From: an uncultured Prevotella sp.
GTDB taxonomy: Bacteria > Bacteroidota > Bacteroidia > Bacteroidales > Bacteroidaceae
Assembly (NCBI GenBank): GCA_900772835.1
Contig: CAAGSA010000036.1
Location: forward strand, 1 to 33,266
Length of the DNA: 33,266 nucleotides
Reading direction: 5' to 3'
Shown: piece after piece, positions 1 to 7,121 of the stretch
How positions within the stretch are numbered: position 1 is the first letter of the stretch
How the letters are laid out: each line of letters opens with the position of its first letter
Program-made: the position numbers and the translations under genes
Notes under the pieces: model-generated
Seen by the model: the letters and a program-made list of their open reading frames with translations, nothing else
Told to the model about the DNA's origin: nothing
Database searches by the model: none

Positions 1-57
1 AATATAATTTTCAAGCTTTGCTATCTCTTGTTCTCTACCTATAATATTCTCCTTCAT
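1..57 (-). CDS. AAA ATPase, archaeal-type family (5' fragment)
   Basis: Only the first 19 codons are in the window; the rest lies beyond position 1. The reverse complement opens with ATG at 57-55 and reads MKENIIGREQEIAKLENYI. This resembles the start of the large Bacteroidetes family of 'archaeal-type' P-loop ATPases (PF01637-like), which begin with an (I/F)GRE(Q/K)E...L motif just before the Walker A loop. A Bacteroidetes -7 box at 86-93 sits about 30 bp upstream and supports the start. No catalytic motif is visible, so the family call rests on the N-terminal motif only. Cellular role is unknown for most members. Confidence 0.6.
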   Translation of the reverse strand, partial: MKENIIGREQEIAKLENYI

Positions 58-85
58 ATCTATCTCGTATTAGTGGAACCTGTCG

Positions 86-93
86 CAAAGTTA
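86..93 (-). promoter_or_regulatory. -7 box for the ATPase gene
   Basis: The minus strand reads TAACTTTG, a match to TAnnTTTG. A TTG at 117-115 is 21 bp upstream and could be the -33 element. The predicted transcript starts near 80, giving a leader of roughly 25 nt. Confidence 0.45.
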
Positions 94-104
94 TAAAAAA
101 AATC

Positions 105-170
105 GAGATTACGACAACTTTCAGACAAGAAACCTGTCGTAATCTCACTTTTTTATTGAGATTACGACAG
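105..170. repeat. three copies of a 12-mer, two forming a perfect hairpin
   Basis: GAGATTACGACA occurs at 105-116 and 158-169, and its reverse complement at 135-146. The last two extend to a perfect 14-bp inverted repeat (134-147 and 157-170) with a 9-nt loop. The 105-116 copy overlaps the -33 region of the ATPase promoter. The array could be an operator or part of a small mobile repeat. Confidence 0.7.
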
Positions 171-305
171 ATATCCGGTTTCATAAAACCATACAAAGGC
201 AACGCCTCGCCTTATCGCCATCATTTGTAATATTTTCGTTTGATTCTGATTGTGCCCTTGGCAGGACAAGAGGGATTTCAACGAGTTACGATTCTTAATT
301 CTATA

Positions 306-393
306 ATTGGCTTTCCCTCCGGCCGCCGAACGTTGTTTCTGAATCGGCTGCAAGCCGACAATTCTTCATTGGCTTTCCCTTCGGCCGCCGAAC
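306..393. repeat. duplicated GC-rich 26-bp element
   Basis: A 26-bp element containing GGCCGCCGAAC is present at 306-331 and again at 368-393 with one mismatch. Between them lies a small perfect inverted repeat (CGGCT-GCA-AGCCG, 344-356). It sits between housekeeping-like genes and resembles dispersed intergenic repeats. Confidence 0.65.
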
Positions 394-418
394 TTCGTTT
401 CTTCATTCTTCATTCGAT

Positions 419-496
419 TTACCCTCACCCTTACCCTCACCGCTGAAACCCCGATAAACAGGGGCTTCCAGCCCGATTGTGAGGGTGTGAGGGTAA
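419..496. repeat. nested palindrome with CCCTCAC motifs
   Basis: Outer arms are TTACCCTCAC motifs at 419-440 and the complementary GTGAGGGT motifs at 479-496, pairing with a 4-nt bulge. Inside, 442-472 forms a second hairpin (CCCC at 449-452 with GGGG at 461-464, flanked by GCTG/CAGC-type pairs). The whole 78-bp unit could fold as a cruciform or a long RNA hairpin. No coding content. Confidence 0.6.
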
Positions 497-814
497 CAAA
501 ATAAAAACTTTTTTTATTCAAATTCCGCATGTCCACTGCCTGCCGTCAATGAATAAGCTGACAAGTAGACAGGTATATACGCGGACTATTCATTGCAGGA
601 AGCTCCACGGCGTTGGGTGCGATAACAAATCTTTCCTCTACTCAGTGTTTTCCCCTCAGTTCTTGAAAATGTATTTGCAAAGTAAAAAATATTAAGAAAA
701 GATTTTGCTTCTGTTTTTATAAAAATGATGCTTTTATATATTGGCTATGAGATAGAAGATTGTTTCGTTGCCGGTATAAGCTCTTTCATCTTAACTTTAT
801 CCGATATGGATAAT

Positions 815-852
815 TTAGGGCTGGCACCTCTCTCGCGAGGTGCCTGCCCTAA
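815..852 (-). terminator. terminator hairpin after the lipoprotein gene
   Basis: Arms 815-830 and 837-852 pair over 16 bp with one mismatch and a 6-nt loop (831-836). It begins 24 bp past the stop of the minus-strand gene at 876. The T-tract is weak in both directions. Confidence 0.6.
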
Positions 853-875
853 TTAAATCATCTTTGTTTTATTGA

Positions 876-1640
876 TTATATCTTCACGTAATACCAGTAG
901 TCTACGGTGCCGACGGATGCTACGTAGATGCAGAAATAGTTGTATTCTGGTCCTACCTCGTCGCTGGCGCTGTATTTCCTTCTCGTCAGACTGATATACT
1001 TGTCGCGGCCTGTCTTCAGATAATACGTGCCGCTGATGGTGCTCTTGTATACCTCCATTGTGGTGTATTCCTTCTCCGTGACCTTGTTCATCACCTGGGT
1101 AACCTTACATGCCGGACATACTTTGTAGAACTTGTATATCGAAGAGCTTCCTTCGCCGGAATCACCTCCTGACCCTCCGCTTTCTCCTGCTCTTACGTTA
1201 TCTTCGTAGTTGCCTCGCATTAGGTCGGTTAGCGAGCCGATATGCATGTCGTCGAGTTCGCTGTCGCTCTGTATGAGCATGTGCAGGTGTCCGTTTCTGT
1301 AGAAGAAATATGTGCTGTTCGGGCAGAACAGGTATGTGTCTTTGCCCACCTTGCAGAACCATTTGGTGTGTTTCTCTATCCTATAGCTGTTTTTCCCTAT
1401 ATAGCATGTGCGCGATGATATATCCACGGGAACATCTTGGGCAATGTACACAAGTTTCCCTCCATAGCTTTCATACTGGTCCAGGTCGAAGGCCTTTGCC
1501 CATTGGGGCAGATTCTTTCCTCCTCCGCTGTCATCATCGTCATCACTGCTGCTGCAGGCGGTATTGAATGTTGCAGCGAGAATCATTGCGAGTACAAACA
1601 GCAGTCTGTACATTGAGTTTTTTTCATCTGATTTTTTCAT
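876..1640 (-). CDS. predicted lipoprotein of unknown function
   Basis: 254 residues. A basic N-terminus and hydrophobic segment (about 11-25) end in a lipobox FNTAC with the acylated cysteine at 29. SSSDDDDD follows, the acidic signal that sends Bacteroidetes lipoproteins to the cell surface. The mature part has an aromatic-rich region, a Ser/Gly linker (about 152-168) and a CPAC motif (about 175-178). I recognise no domain. Met10 is a possible alternative start. The gene stands alone: its own promoter is at 1781-1811, a hairpin lies at 815-852, and the neighbouring toxin-antitoxin operon ends at 1901. A role in surface binding is possible but not shown by the sequence. Confidence 0.8.
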   Translation of the reverse strand: MKKSDEKNSMYRLLFVLAMILAATFNTACSSSDDDDDSGGGKNLPQWAKAFDLDQYESYGGKLVYIAQDVPVDISSRTCYIGKNSYRIEKHTKWFCKVGKDTYLFCPNSTYFFYRNGHLHMLIQSDSELDDMHIGSLTDLMRGNYEDNVRAGESGGSGGDSGEGSSSIYKFYKVCPACKVTQVMNKVTEKEYTTMEVYKSTISGTYYLKTGRDKYISLTRRKYSASDEVGPEYNYFCIYVASVGTVDYWYYVKI

Positions 1641-1780
1641 AATTCATTAGTTTAGTCGGTTATTGAAATTTAGTTCTGTTGATTGTTGCTGATCCGACGG
1701 GTTGGTATCCTTGGTCGGTTTGTTGGCATGCCGATTCTATTTGTTGGTATGTGCCGCGCACGTGTCTGATAGAATTTTTG

Positions 1781-1811
1781 CAAATATATGAAAAAATCCG
1801 TCTCAGTCAAA
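1781..1811 (-). promoter_or_regulatory. Bacteroidetes promoter for the lipoprotein gene
   Basis: On the minus strand TTTG (1811-1808), 19 bp, then TATATTTG (1788-1781) match the -33/-7 consensus exactly. The leader would be about 135 nt. Confidence 0.7.
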
Positions 1812-1900
1812 GGAATTGGCGGATATTTTTATTTTACAAGGCGGCTGACTGTCTTGCGGAACTTGCGGTGGAACGTTTTTCTGTGTGTGTCTATATGTTC

Positions 1901-2839
1901 TTATCTTATCGCGATAATCCTCTTGATGATAAGTTTCTTGTATGCCTTCTTCATGTCGTCGGGCAGGAAGGAGCTGTCGATGATGTCGAGCCATTTCGAT
2001 ATCGCCTTGCTGAATTTCCGCGCCATGTTGTCGATCACTTTTTCGCTGATGCCCGATGCCAGTATCGCCTTCTCGAAGTCCTTTCGCTGCAGCTTGCGCT
2101 TCTTGCCGTTCAGTGTGAGCGCCAGCTCCTCCGGGTCGTCGGGCATCACGATCAGAGTGGCGAGCAGGTCGTATGCCGGTGTCAGGCAATAGCCCATGGG
2201 GGTCTTGTAGAGCGAGAAGTTCTTCAGGTGCATGTCCGAATTGCCGGTTATCCAGGAGAACACCACCACCTCCCAGTAGTTCACGAGGTCGAGCTGCGGT
2301 GTGGATGAGTATTTCTTTATCATCTTTGCTATCTGCTCGTATGACCCCTTGTATTTGTATTCCGTCAGTCGTTCCGACAGCTGGCACATGTCTTCCATCG
2401 CCACCTTGCTGCCGTCGGGCTGTCGGTCGATGCGGCGTGTTATGTAGCACAGCTCCCCGTCGCTGAAGCGGATGAGCCCGTGCGGCACTACGGCTATCTT
2501 GGCTGCTTCCGCCATGTGCATCGTTAGGTCTTCCAGCTCCGGCAGACAGCGGTATGCGTCGGTCTGCGGCTTGAGGATGTAGCGCCCCCACAGCCCCACG
2601 ATGGTAAAGCGGTCGGGCTCGTTTCTGCCGCCGGGGTTCACGTCGAGCGACAGCTTTGCCTGCACTCCGGTGAGTGTGGTCTGCGCGCGCACCACTCTCT
2701 TGGCCAGTTCGCCTATGTCGCTTCTCTGGTATGGCAGCACTGGTGCGTTTTTCGTGCCGAAGAGCTTCCTCGCGCATGCCGGGTGGTAGTCGGTCTGCCC
2801 ATCTTTCAGTTCCTTGTAGCAGTATAGACATCTTGCCAT
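1901..2839 (-). CDS. HipA-family Ser/Thr kinase toxin, C-terminal part (HipT-like)
   Basis: 312 residues from the ATG at 2839-2837, preceded by AAGGAG; a longer frame begins at 2875 but overlaps the upstream gene. HipA-family kinases phosphorylate protein targets; HipA modifies GltX and HipT modifies TrpS in E. coli. Visible features: an N-terminal CLYC...HPAC motif (Cys4, Cys7, His19, Cys22), the glycine-loop region TTLTGVQAK (54-62), the YILKP lysine motif, the catalytic loop GNSDMHLKN and the metal-binding PAYDLL. The N-terminal subdomain of full HipA is absent and is encoded by the preceding gene, 4 bp upstream. Thr55 and Thr57 lie where HipT has its autophosphorylated Ser-x-Ser. Kinase family is firm; the target is unknown. 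Confidence 0.88.
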   Translation of the reverse strand: MARCLYCYKELKDGQTDYHPACARKLFGTKNAPVLPYQRSDIGELAKRVVRAQTTLTGVQAKLSLDVNPGGRNEPDRFTIVGLWGRYILKPQTDAYRCLPELEDLTMHMAEAAKIAVVPHGLIRFSDGELCYITRRIDRQPDGSKVAMEDMCQLSERLTEYKYKGSYEQIAKMIKKYSSTPQLDLVNYWEVVVFSWITGNSDMHLKNFSLYKTPMGYCLTPAYDLLATLIVMPDDPEELALTLNGKKRKLQRKDFEKAILASGISEKVIDNMARKFSKAISKWLDIIDSSFLPDDMKKAYKKLIIKRIIAIR

Positions 2840-2843
2840 AGTG

Positions 2844-3173
2844 TCAGCTCCTTTCCTCGTCAATTGGTACAACACTCACTGCCCCTATGCAGTCCTTGCA
2901 GCATGCCATGAGCAGCGACATACGGTCGCGCTGGTTTATCTTCCAGCTCTTCTCGGCAATGCCGAGAAGCCATCCCTCGGGTATCAGCCCGTCGAAGAAG
3001 GGGAAGAGCACCGTGTCGTGGTAGCTTTCCTCCCTTATGGGCATGGTCAGGCTTATCGCCTCTGCCCCCTGCGTCTTCAGGTAGTCGCTGTCGTAGGTGA
3101 AGGTGAATCCCGTTTCGTCCTCGGTCAGCATTCCTGCGAGACGGTCGTACATGTATACTTTTCCTGATTTCAT
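2844..3173 (-). CDS. HipA N-terminal subdomain protein (HipS-like)
   Basis: 109 residues. It matches the 'Couple_hipA' subdomain that forms the N-terminus of full-length HipA, with the motifs FPFFDGLIPEGWLL and MACCKDCIGAVSV. In the E. coli O127 HipBST system the equivalent free-standing protein, HipS, is the antitoxin of HipT. The ATG at 3173 overlaps the stop of the HTH gene (ATGA), and the kinase gene follows 4 bp after its own stop, so the three genes are translationally linked. The frame remains open upstream to 3416, but that part overlaps the HTH gene and has unrelated composition. The antitoxin role is inferred from gene order and domain. Confidence 0.85.
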   Translation of the reverse strand: MKSGKVYMYDRLAGMLTEDETGFTFTYDSDYLKTQGAEAISLTMPIREESYHDTVLFPFFDGLIPEGWLLGIAEKSWKINQRDRMSLLMACCKDCIGAVSVVPIDEERS

Positions 3174-3385
3174 GCTCTCTCCTCCCTGTTCGTTTCCACT
3201 GCTCCCACCTCTCTGCCGAACAGGGCGAGCACCTGGTTCACCTTGTCCAGCCGCAGGGTGGGCTTGCCCTGTTCCAGTTCGCGCACGAACCTCAGCCCCA
3301 CACCCGACTTTTCCGCCAGGTCCACCTGTGTCAGACCGAACTGCCTGCGCATCTCCTTTACGAATTCCGATAATCTGTTCTCCAT
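3170..3385 (-). CDS. HTH transcriptional regulator (HipB-like)
   Basis: 71 residues from the ATG at 3385. It is an XRE/Cro-type helix-turn-helix protein: FGLTQVDLAEKSGVGLRFVRELEQG holds the two DNA-binding helices, with the typical family end LxLDKVNQVLALFG. First gene of the operon, overlapping the HipS-like gene by 4 bp. HipB proteins bind operators in their own promoter and repress the operon; three matching palindromes lie upstream at 3391-3487. The frame is open further upstream to 3520 but that part covers the operators and promoter. Confidence 0.88.
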   Translation of the reverse strand: MENRLSEFVKEMRRQFGLTQVDLAEKSGVGLRFVRELEQGKPTLRLDKVNQVLALFGREVGAVETNREERA

Positions 3386-3390
3386 ATTTA

Positions 3391-3487
3391 TACCCTTTCG
3401 GGTGCAAATATAACAAATAATCCGCAGGATTGTACCCGAAGGGGTATAAAAAGAAAATAAAATATTTTGTTTATACCTTATCGGGTA
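3391..3487. promoter_or_regulatory. three palindromic operators of the HipB-like regulator
   Basis: Three 14-bp sites of the form TACCC-N4-GGGTA: 3391-3404 (TACCC/GGGTG), 3433-3446 (perfect) and 3474-3487 (TACCT/GGGTA). Their starts are 42 and 41 bp apart, about four helical turns, so all face the same side of the DNA. The first lies on the likely transcription start of the operon and the second near its -33 region, as expected for autorepression. HipB of E. coli uses a different but related palindrome (TATCC-N8-GGATA). Confidence 0.65.
3405..3412 (-). promoter_or_regulatory. -7 box of the hipBST-like operon
   Basis: Minus strand reads TATATTTG, matching TAnnTTTG, directly beside the first operator. 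No good -33 TTTG is seen at the right distance. The leader would be about 15 nt. Confidence 0.55.
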
Positions 3488-3525
3488 TATTCGGAAGGGC
3501 GGATATGAATGTGTGTGCAATCTTT

Positions 3526-3556
3526 TTTGCCGTTTGTATTAATTTTAATACATTTG
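3526..3556 (+). promoter_or_regulatory. promoter of the DUF3843-like gene
   Basis: TTTG (3526-3529), 19 bp, TACATTTG (3549-3556). The leader would be about 42 nt. The third operator ends about 40 bp upstream, so the HipB-like regulator might also affect this divergent promoter. Confidence 0.65.
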
Positions 3557-3604
3557 CAGGGAATAAAAAGAAACATACAAAAAATATATTTATAAGGCAA
3601 GAAT

Positions 3605-5065
3605 ATGAAGACTACAATGATACCGCGACTGGCGGTGAAGAGATTCCATCCGCGTGGAATGCAGTCGGCCACGGATGCCGAGTATGCGCGCATAGCCACC
3701 GAAGTGGCCACGGCGATGGCACAGCTGAAGATAGACGACATTCCGGTGGAGGGCATAAAGCAGATGGCACTCGTCATCACGATGTATTTCGAGGACGTGG
3801 TTGCCGATGCCGGAATATGGCGCGGCTTCACGGATATGGTGAAGCAGGAGCAGGGCAGGTATCTGCCTTTCTTCAGTGTGGACGAGGCGGAGTATTTCCA
3901 GGACGAGCCGAACCTCGACGATGTGAGGTTCCTCGTGTGGTACGTGATGCTCGAGGTGCACCACGGGCGTGTTGGCAATCCCGAGAGCCCCGTGCTCGAC
4001 AGGCTCGCCAGGGCAGCATACGCGGTGCTGGAGCGGAATTTCGAAACCGTGCCGGTGAACGAAGACCTGAAGGCATACTTCGCCGAGGCGCAGTTCGCCG
4101 GTGATTTCTATGCGCAGCGCGACATGCTGAAGTGGTTCTGCTTCGACTGCTACCTCACCTATGTGCCCCATCTGCCCGAGCTGCTCCTCGGTCAGGCGCA
4201 GGACATGGCAGCGCGCATGCAGGGCGACATCAACATGGCATTCTATCTGACGGAATGCCTGATGCCGTATGCCACGAAGATTGGTCCGCTCAAGCTGCTG
4301 CCGCAGGAGTGGGTGGCTGCCACATTGCGTGCCGCCGGCAACGATGAGGCTGCAGCCGTCGTGGGCGGACAGAAGTTCAGGGAATACCGCGGCTACAGGA
4401 TTCTTGCCACGGGCGAAGACCGCAGCATGACTTTCGAGGACATCACGGGCGAGACGTTCACCGTGAGTGCCGACGGGCTGAACAATCCGCAGGACGGCTG
4501 CTACGACACCAGGATGATAATTGCCAGCTTCGTGGAATACGGCGGCGAATGGCTGCTCAACGGCGGCAGCGCCTGGAGCGGCGACATCGCCCCCTACGAG
4601 GAGCTGCGCAGCGACTACGAGCGGCGCGATGCGCTGCGCGAGACCTACGACAGGCTGAAGAAGGAGTCGTCGCTGTATTATTTTGCCGACACCGCCAAGC
4701 TGGAGGAGTTCCTGCTCGAGAATCTGCCCCTTGCCGACGAGGTGCGCAAGAATTTCAGGCTGCCCCAGGGCGAGGAGAACATCGTGCTCTATATCCCTGC
4801 CGACCACCACGACGACTTCCAGATTTTGCCCGATGCCGCCCTCTGCCTGAAGGACGAGCGCAACCCGTTCTACAATCAGAAGATGGCTCTGAACCAGTCT
4901 CTGAACCTTGCCCTCTCGCTCCGTGAGGAGGTGCGCGACTATGTCATAGCCCACAATCTCCTGCCCGATGCCACCATCAACTCCAGCCAGGGACTGGAGC
5001 GCGGCAACGAGATTGTGCAGGATAACTTCAGTTTCCTTGTCAGGGCAGTGTCGTCAAGACTGTAG
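3605..5065 (+). CDS. DUF3843-like conserved protein
   Basis: 486 residues, cytoplasmic by appearance: no signal peptide or membrane segment. The N-terminal part, with MALVITMYFEDVVADAGIW and a YLPFF motif, resembles my memory of the Bacteroidetes family DUF3843, whose function is unknown. The protein is acidic and helical. It stands alone: it diverges from the toxin-antitoxin operon, has its own promoter at 3526-3556, and is followed by a bidirectional terminator at 5094-5147. The start has no strong ribosome-binding site, common in this phylum. The family call should be treated as tentative. Confidence 0.8.
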   Translation: MKTTMIPRLAVKRFHPRGMQSATDAEYARIATEVATAMAQLKIDDIPVEGIKQMALVITMYFEDVVADAGIWRGFTDMVKQEQGRYLPFFSVDEAEYFQDEPNLDDVRFLVWYVMLEVHHGRVGNPESPVLDRLARAAYAVLERNFETVPVNEDLKAYFAEAQFAGDFYAQRDMLKWFCFDCYLTYVPHLPELLLGQAQDMAARMQGDINMAFYLTECLMPYATKIGPLKLLPQEWVAATLRAAGNDEAAAVVGGQKFREYRGYRILATGEDRSMTFEDITGETFTVSADGLNNPQDGCYDTRMIIASFVEYGGEWLLNGGSAWSGDIAPYEELRSDYERRDALRETYDRLKKESSLYYFADTAKLEEFLLENLPLADEVRKNFRLPQGEENIVLYIPADHHDDFQILPDAALCLKDERNPFYNQKMALNQSLNLALSLREEVRDYVIAHNLLPDATINSSQGLERGNEIVQDNFSFLVRAVSSRL

Positions 5066-5093
5066 AATGTGTTCTCCCGAACATAAATGAAAA

Positions 5094-5147
5094 AACCGGA
5101 ACAACCTTGCCGTTCGCTTTTTGTGGCAGAGTTGTTCCGGTTCTTTT
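5094..5147. terminator. bidirectional terminator between convergent genes
   Basis: Perfect 12-bp arms at 5094-5105 and 5131-5142, flanked by A5 on the left and T5 on the right. It can end both the plus gene stopping at 5065 and the minus gene stopping at 5185. Confidence 0.8.
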
Positions 5148-5184
5148 TCCTGTATTTCCTTATATGGTGTGGGGCCACACGGGC

Positions 5185-6294
5185 TTACAGCACCACCTTG
5201 CGCTTCTTGTCGCCCACCTTCACGATGAAGGCTCCCTTCAGGTTTGTAGTCAGCATGCCGCTGCCGTCTGTAGCCTTGGCTGTGGCGATTTCGCGTCCCT
5301 GCATATCGTAGAGGCTTGCCGTGGCGTTGGTCTGGGCTCCTTCGAACCGGATGCCGTTGTATGTGCGCGAAATGCTGATGGCGTTGTCCTGCGTGGTGCC
5401 ATCGATGGATAGGGTGTTTTCGTCCACCTCCTTCAGGTCCTCAAACAGGTCGATGTTGTCCACGCAGTATACGGGCCATCCCTTGTCTTTCAGAATCTTC
5501 AGGTCGCTTGCCGTCATCACGTTCTTTTCTATGTCGCTGCTGTATTCATACACGTAGAACCCCTGCGGATCCATGCCGTACCAGTCGTCGTAGTCCTCCA
5601 GCACCTGGAATGTAGGCAGGGCGTTCACCAGGTCGGTCATGTTCTGCCCGTTTATGTCGTTGCGTTCGATTTCCATCTTGCCGATGCTGTTGTCGGCAGC
5701 AAGTTTTATGGCAGTCAGCTTGTTGTTGTAGCACGCCACCTTCTGCAGCTCCTTGTTCGCCGTCAGGTCGAGCGTGCCTTCCAGCTGGCATTCGCGGCAG
5801 ATGAGGTCTTTCAGTTTCGGTGTGGCACTGAGGTCGAGCGTGGTGAAGAGATTCTTGTAGCAGCTCAGCGACGTTAGGTTCGGTGCTCCCGTCAGGTCGA
5901 GTTCGGCGAGCTGGTTGTCGCCCGCATACAGCTCCTGCAGGTCCGGCTGGTTGCCGAGCCTGAGGTCGGTCATGAATTTGTTGTTGTCGCAGTAAAGCTC
6001 CACGAGAACCGGGTTTCCGCTTACGTCCAGCATTTCGAGCATATTGCTGCTGCAGTCCAGCCGTGTGATTTTTCCACGCAGTTCCACCTCCTGCGAAGTA
6101 ACCTTGAACGAGCCGTCGCTGCTGTCGTATTCCGCGCCAATCACTTCCACTTCCTCTCCGTTCGACTGTATGCTGAATCCCATGTATTCGCCCACAGCGT
6201 GCCTTGTCTTCATCTTTATCACATAGTCCTGCGCATTGGCGGCTGTTGAAAACGCGAGCAGCAGGGCTGCCGTAAGAGTAAAGAATTTCTTCAT
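5185..6294 (-). CDS. secreted leucine-rich-repeat protein with T9SS-like C-terminus
   Basis: 369 residues. Signal peptide 1-21 (cleavage after ANA). From about 70 to 220 run six or so leucine-rich repeats of the short bacterial type (ITRLDCSSN, VELYCDNN, LQELYAGDN, LTSLSCYKN), the fold used by surface proteins to bind partners. The last about 70 residues contain SLYDMQGREI, then LKGAFIVKVGDKKRKVVL, typical of the type A sorting domain of the type IX secretion system, so surface anchoring or release is likely. Single gene with a promoter at 6354-6361 and the terminator at 5094-5147. The binding partner cannot be inferred. Confidence 0.85.
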   Translation of the reverse strand: MKKFFTLTAALLLAFSTAANAQDYVIKMKTRHAVGEYMGFSIQSNGEEVEVIGAEYDSSDGSFKVTSQEVELRGKITRLDCSSNMLEMLDVSGNPVLVELYCDNNKFMTDLRLGNQPDLQELYAGDNQLAELDLTGAPNLTSLSCYKNLFTTLDLSATPKLKDLICRECQLEGTLDLTANKELQKVACYNNKLTAIKLAADNSIGKMEIERNDINGQNMTDLVNALPTFQVLEDYDDWYGMDPQGFYVYEYSSDIEKNVMTASDLKILKDKGWPVYCVDNIDLFEDLKEVDENTLSIDGTTQDNAISISRTYNGIRFEGAQTNATASLYDMQGREIATAKATDGSGMLTTNLKGAFIVKVGDKKRKVVL

Positions 6295-6353
6295 AGTTTA
6301 AATGTTTGTCGATTAATAATTCAGAATGATAGTAAAATTTTTAGTTAACGTTG

Positions 6354-6361
6354 CAAATGTA
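6354..6361 (-). promoter_or_regulatory. -7 box of the LRR protein gene
   Basis: Minus strand TACATTTG, 60 bp upstream of the ATG. The -33 position carries only TTG-like sequence. Confidence 0.5.
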
Positions 6362-6676
6362 AGCCAAACAGACTTAATGTGCAACAATTCGTGAAGGAAA
6401 AACTCTCTGCCATGGTTACAATCAGCCAAAGGGGACAGTTCCCGGGAAAAAAGTCACAGCTGTAGGTGAAAAAGCGGCAGCTTCTTCTGTGTTTTTTTAA
6501 CTTTCGGTAACGCTGGAATGTTAAATCCGCCGCCGCTCCGTGCTTTGAGAATCGCGTATTTGCGGAGAAAAGAAAAATAGTCCGAAAAAACGCCGATTTT
6601 CAGTGTTCGCCGTAAGGTGTTGCATATCAATGGGATATGCTTTCCGTTCTTTGGGTATGCGGCAAAAATCGCGGCA

Positions 6677-6712
6677 GTTCATATCAAACGCTTTAACCGT
6701 TCATATTGAACG
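6677..6712. repeat. paired GTTCATATYRAACG sites, 22 bp apart
   Basis: GTTCATATCAAACG (6677-6690) and GTTCATATTGAACG (6699-6712) match at 12 of 14 positions and start 22 bp apart, two helical turns. The second is part of a perfect palindrome, CGTTCA-TAT-TGAACG (6698-6712). Looks like a regulator-binding pair. Confidence 0.5.
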
Positions 6713-6981
6713 ATGAAAAAGTTTTTGCTTGGCGGAGGTGGGTGCGTGGCATTCCCGAACGCAAAATCCGCCTGTTCCGTACGCTTATTGCCTGTTCCGT
6801 TCTTCGCCGTCGGAGTGGTTTCCCGTCGTCGGCGCGCGCAAACGGCAGCAACGGGCAATAACGGTAAATAATAATGTAAACAATTCCGAATTGTGCGTGT
6901 TAAAATTCCGACGGGTGAGTATTAAATTATGTGAATGGCGGTGGGGCTGGCATTACCCCTCTTTAATAAGGTAAGCTGCAT

Positions 6982-7076
6982 TTCGGAATAAGAAATGGAT
7001 AAATTCATTTTGCTCTCCGCTCAATTTACATAAAATCCTCACGTTCGGAATAAAGAATAAATTCTTTCTTCTCTCA
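6982..7076. repeat. imperfect direct repeat upstream of the redox-protein gene
   Basis: TTCGGAATAA followed by AGAA, ATAAATTC and CTCTC occurs from 6982 to about 7016 and again from 7044 to 7076, start-to-start 62 bp. The second copy ends 20 bp before the -7 box at 7096. Confidence 0.45.
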
Positions 7077-7095
7077 CTTAATCGGATTTTTGCAT

Positions 7096-7103
7096 TACCT
7101 TTG
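7096..7103 (+). promoter_or_regulatory. -7 box of the C_GCAxxG_C_C gene
   Basis: TACCTTTG matches TAnnTTTG. Transcription would start near 7110, giving a leader of about 12 nt. This rules out the longer frame that begins with TTG at 7101. Confidence 0.6.
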
Positions 7104-7121
7104 CAAAAAAAAGGATCTAAT

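Larger units (their letters stand above)
171..814. other. non-coding stretch with repeats, no supported gene
   Basis: No frame here looks like a protein; the two short open frames near 162-446 run through repeats and have no ribosome-binding site. The stretch holds a duplicated GC-rich 26-mer (306-331, 368-393) and a nested palindrome (419-496). From 497 to 814 I see no gene or RNA motif that I recognise. Confidence 0.6.
6362..7095. other. long non-coding stretch with paired repeats
   Basis: No convincing gene. The one open frame at 6729-6974 has no family resemblance or start signal. I see a 7-bp inverted repeat around AATGG (6622-6640), a pair of GTTCATAT repeats (6677-6712) and a pair of longer direct repeats (6982-7076) that leads into the promoter of the next gene. 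The length (over 700 bp) and paired sites suggest regulation or remnants. Confidence 0.5.

Noticed and set aside
240..446. A 68-codon gene in the left non-coding stretch
   Set aside because: It spans the duplicated GC-rich element and the nested palindrome, and has no start signal.
1907..1918. Perfect palindrome TTATCGCGATAA as an operator
   Set aside because: It lies inside the last codons of the HipT-like gene, with no promoter beside it.
3590..4954. A 454-codon minus-strand frame
   Set aside because: Antisense to the DUF3843-like gene, with the low-complexity His/Val composition of such shadows.
6729..6974. An 81-codon plus-strand gene
   Set aside because: No ribosome-binding site, promoter or recognisable protein feature; it ends amid repeat sequence.
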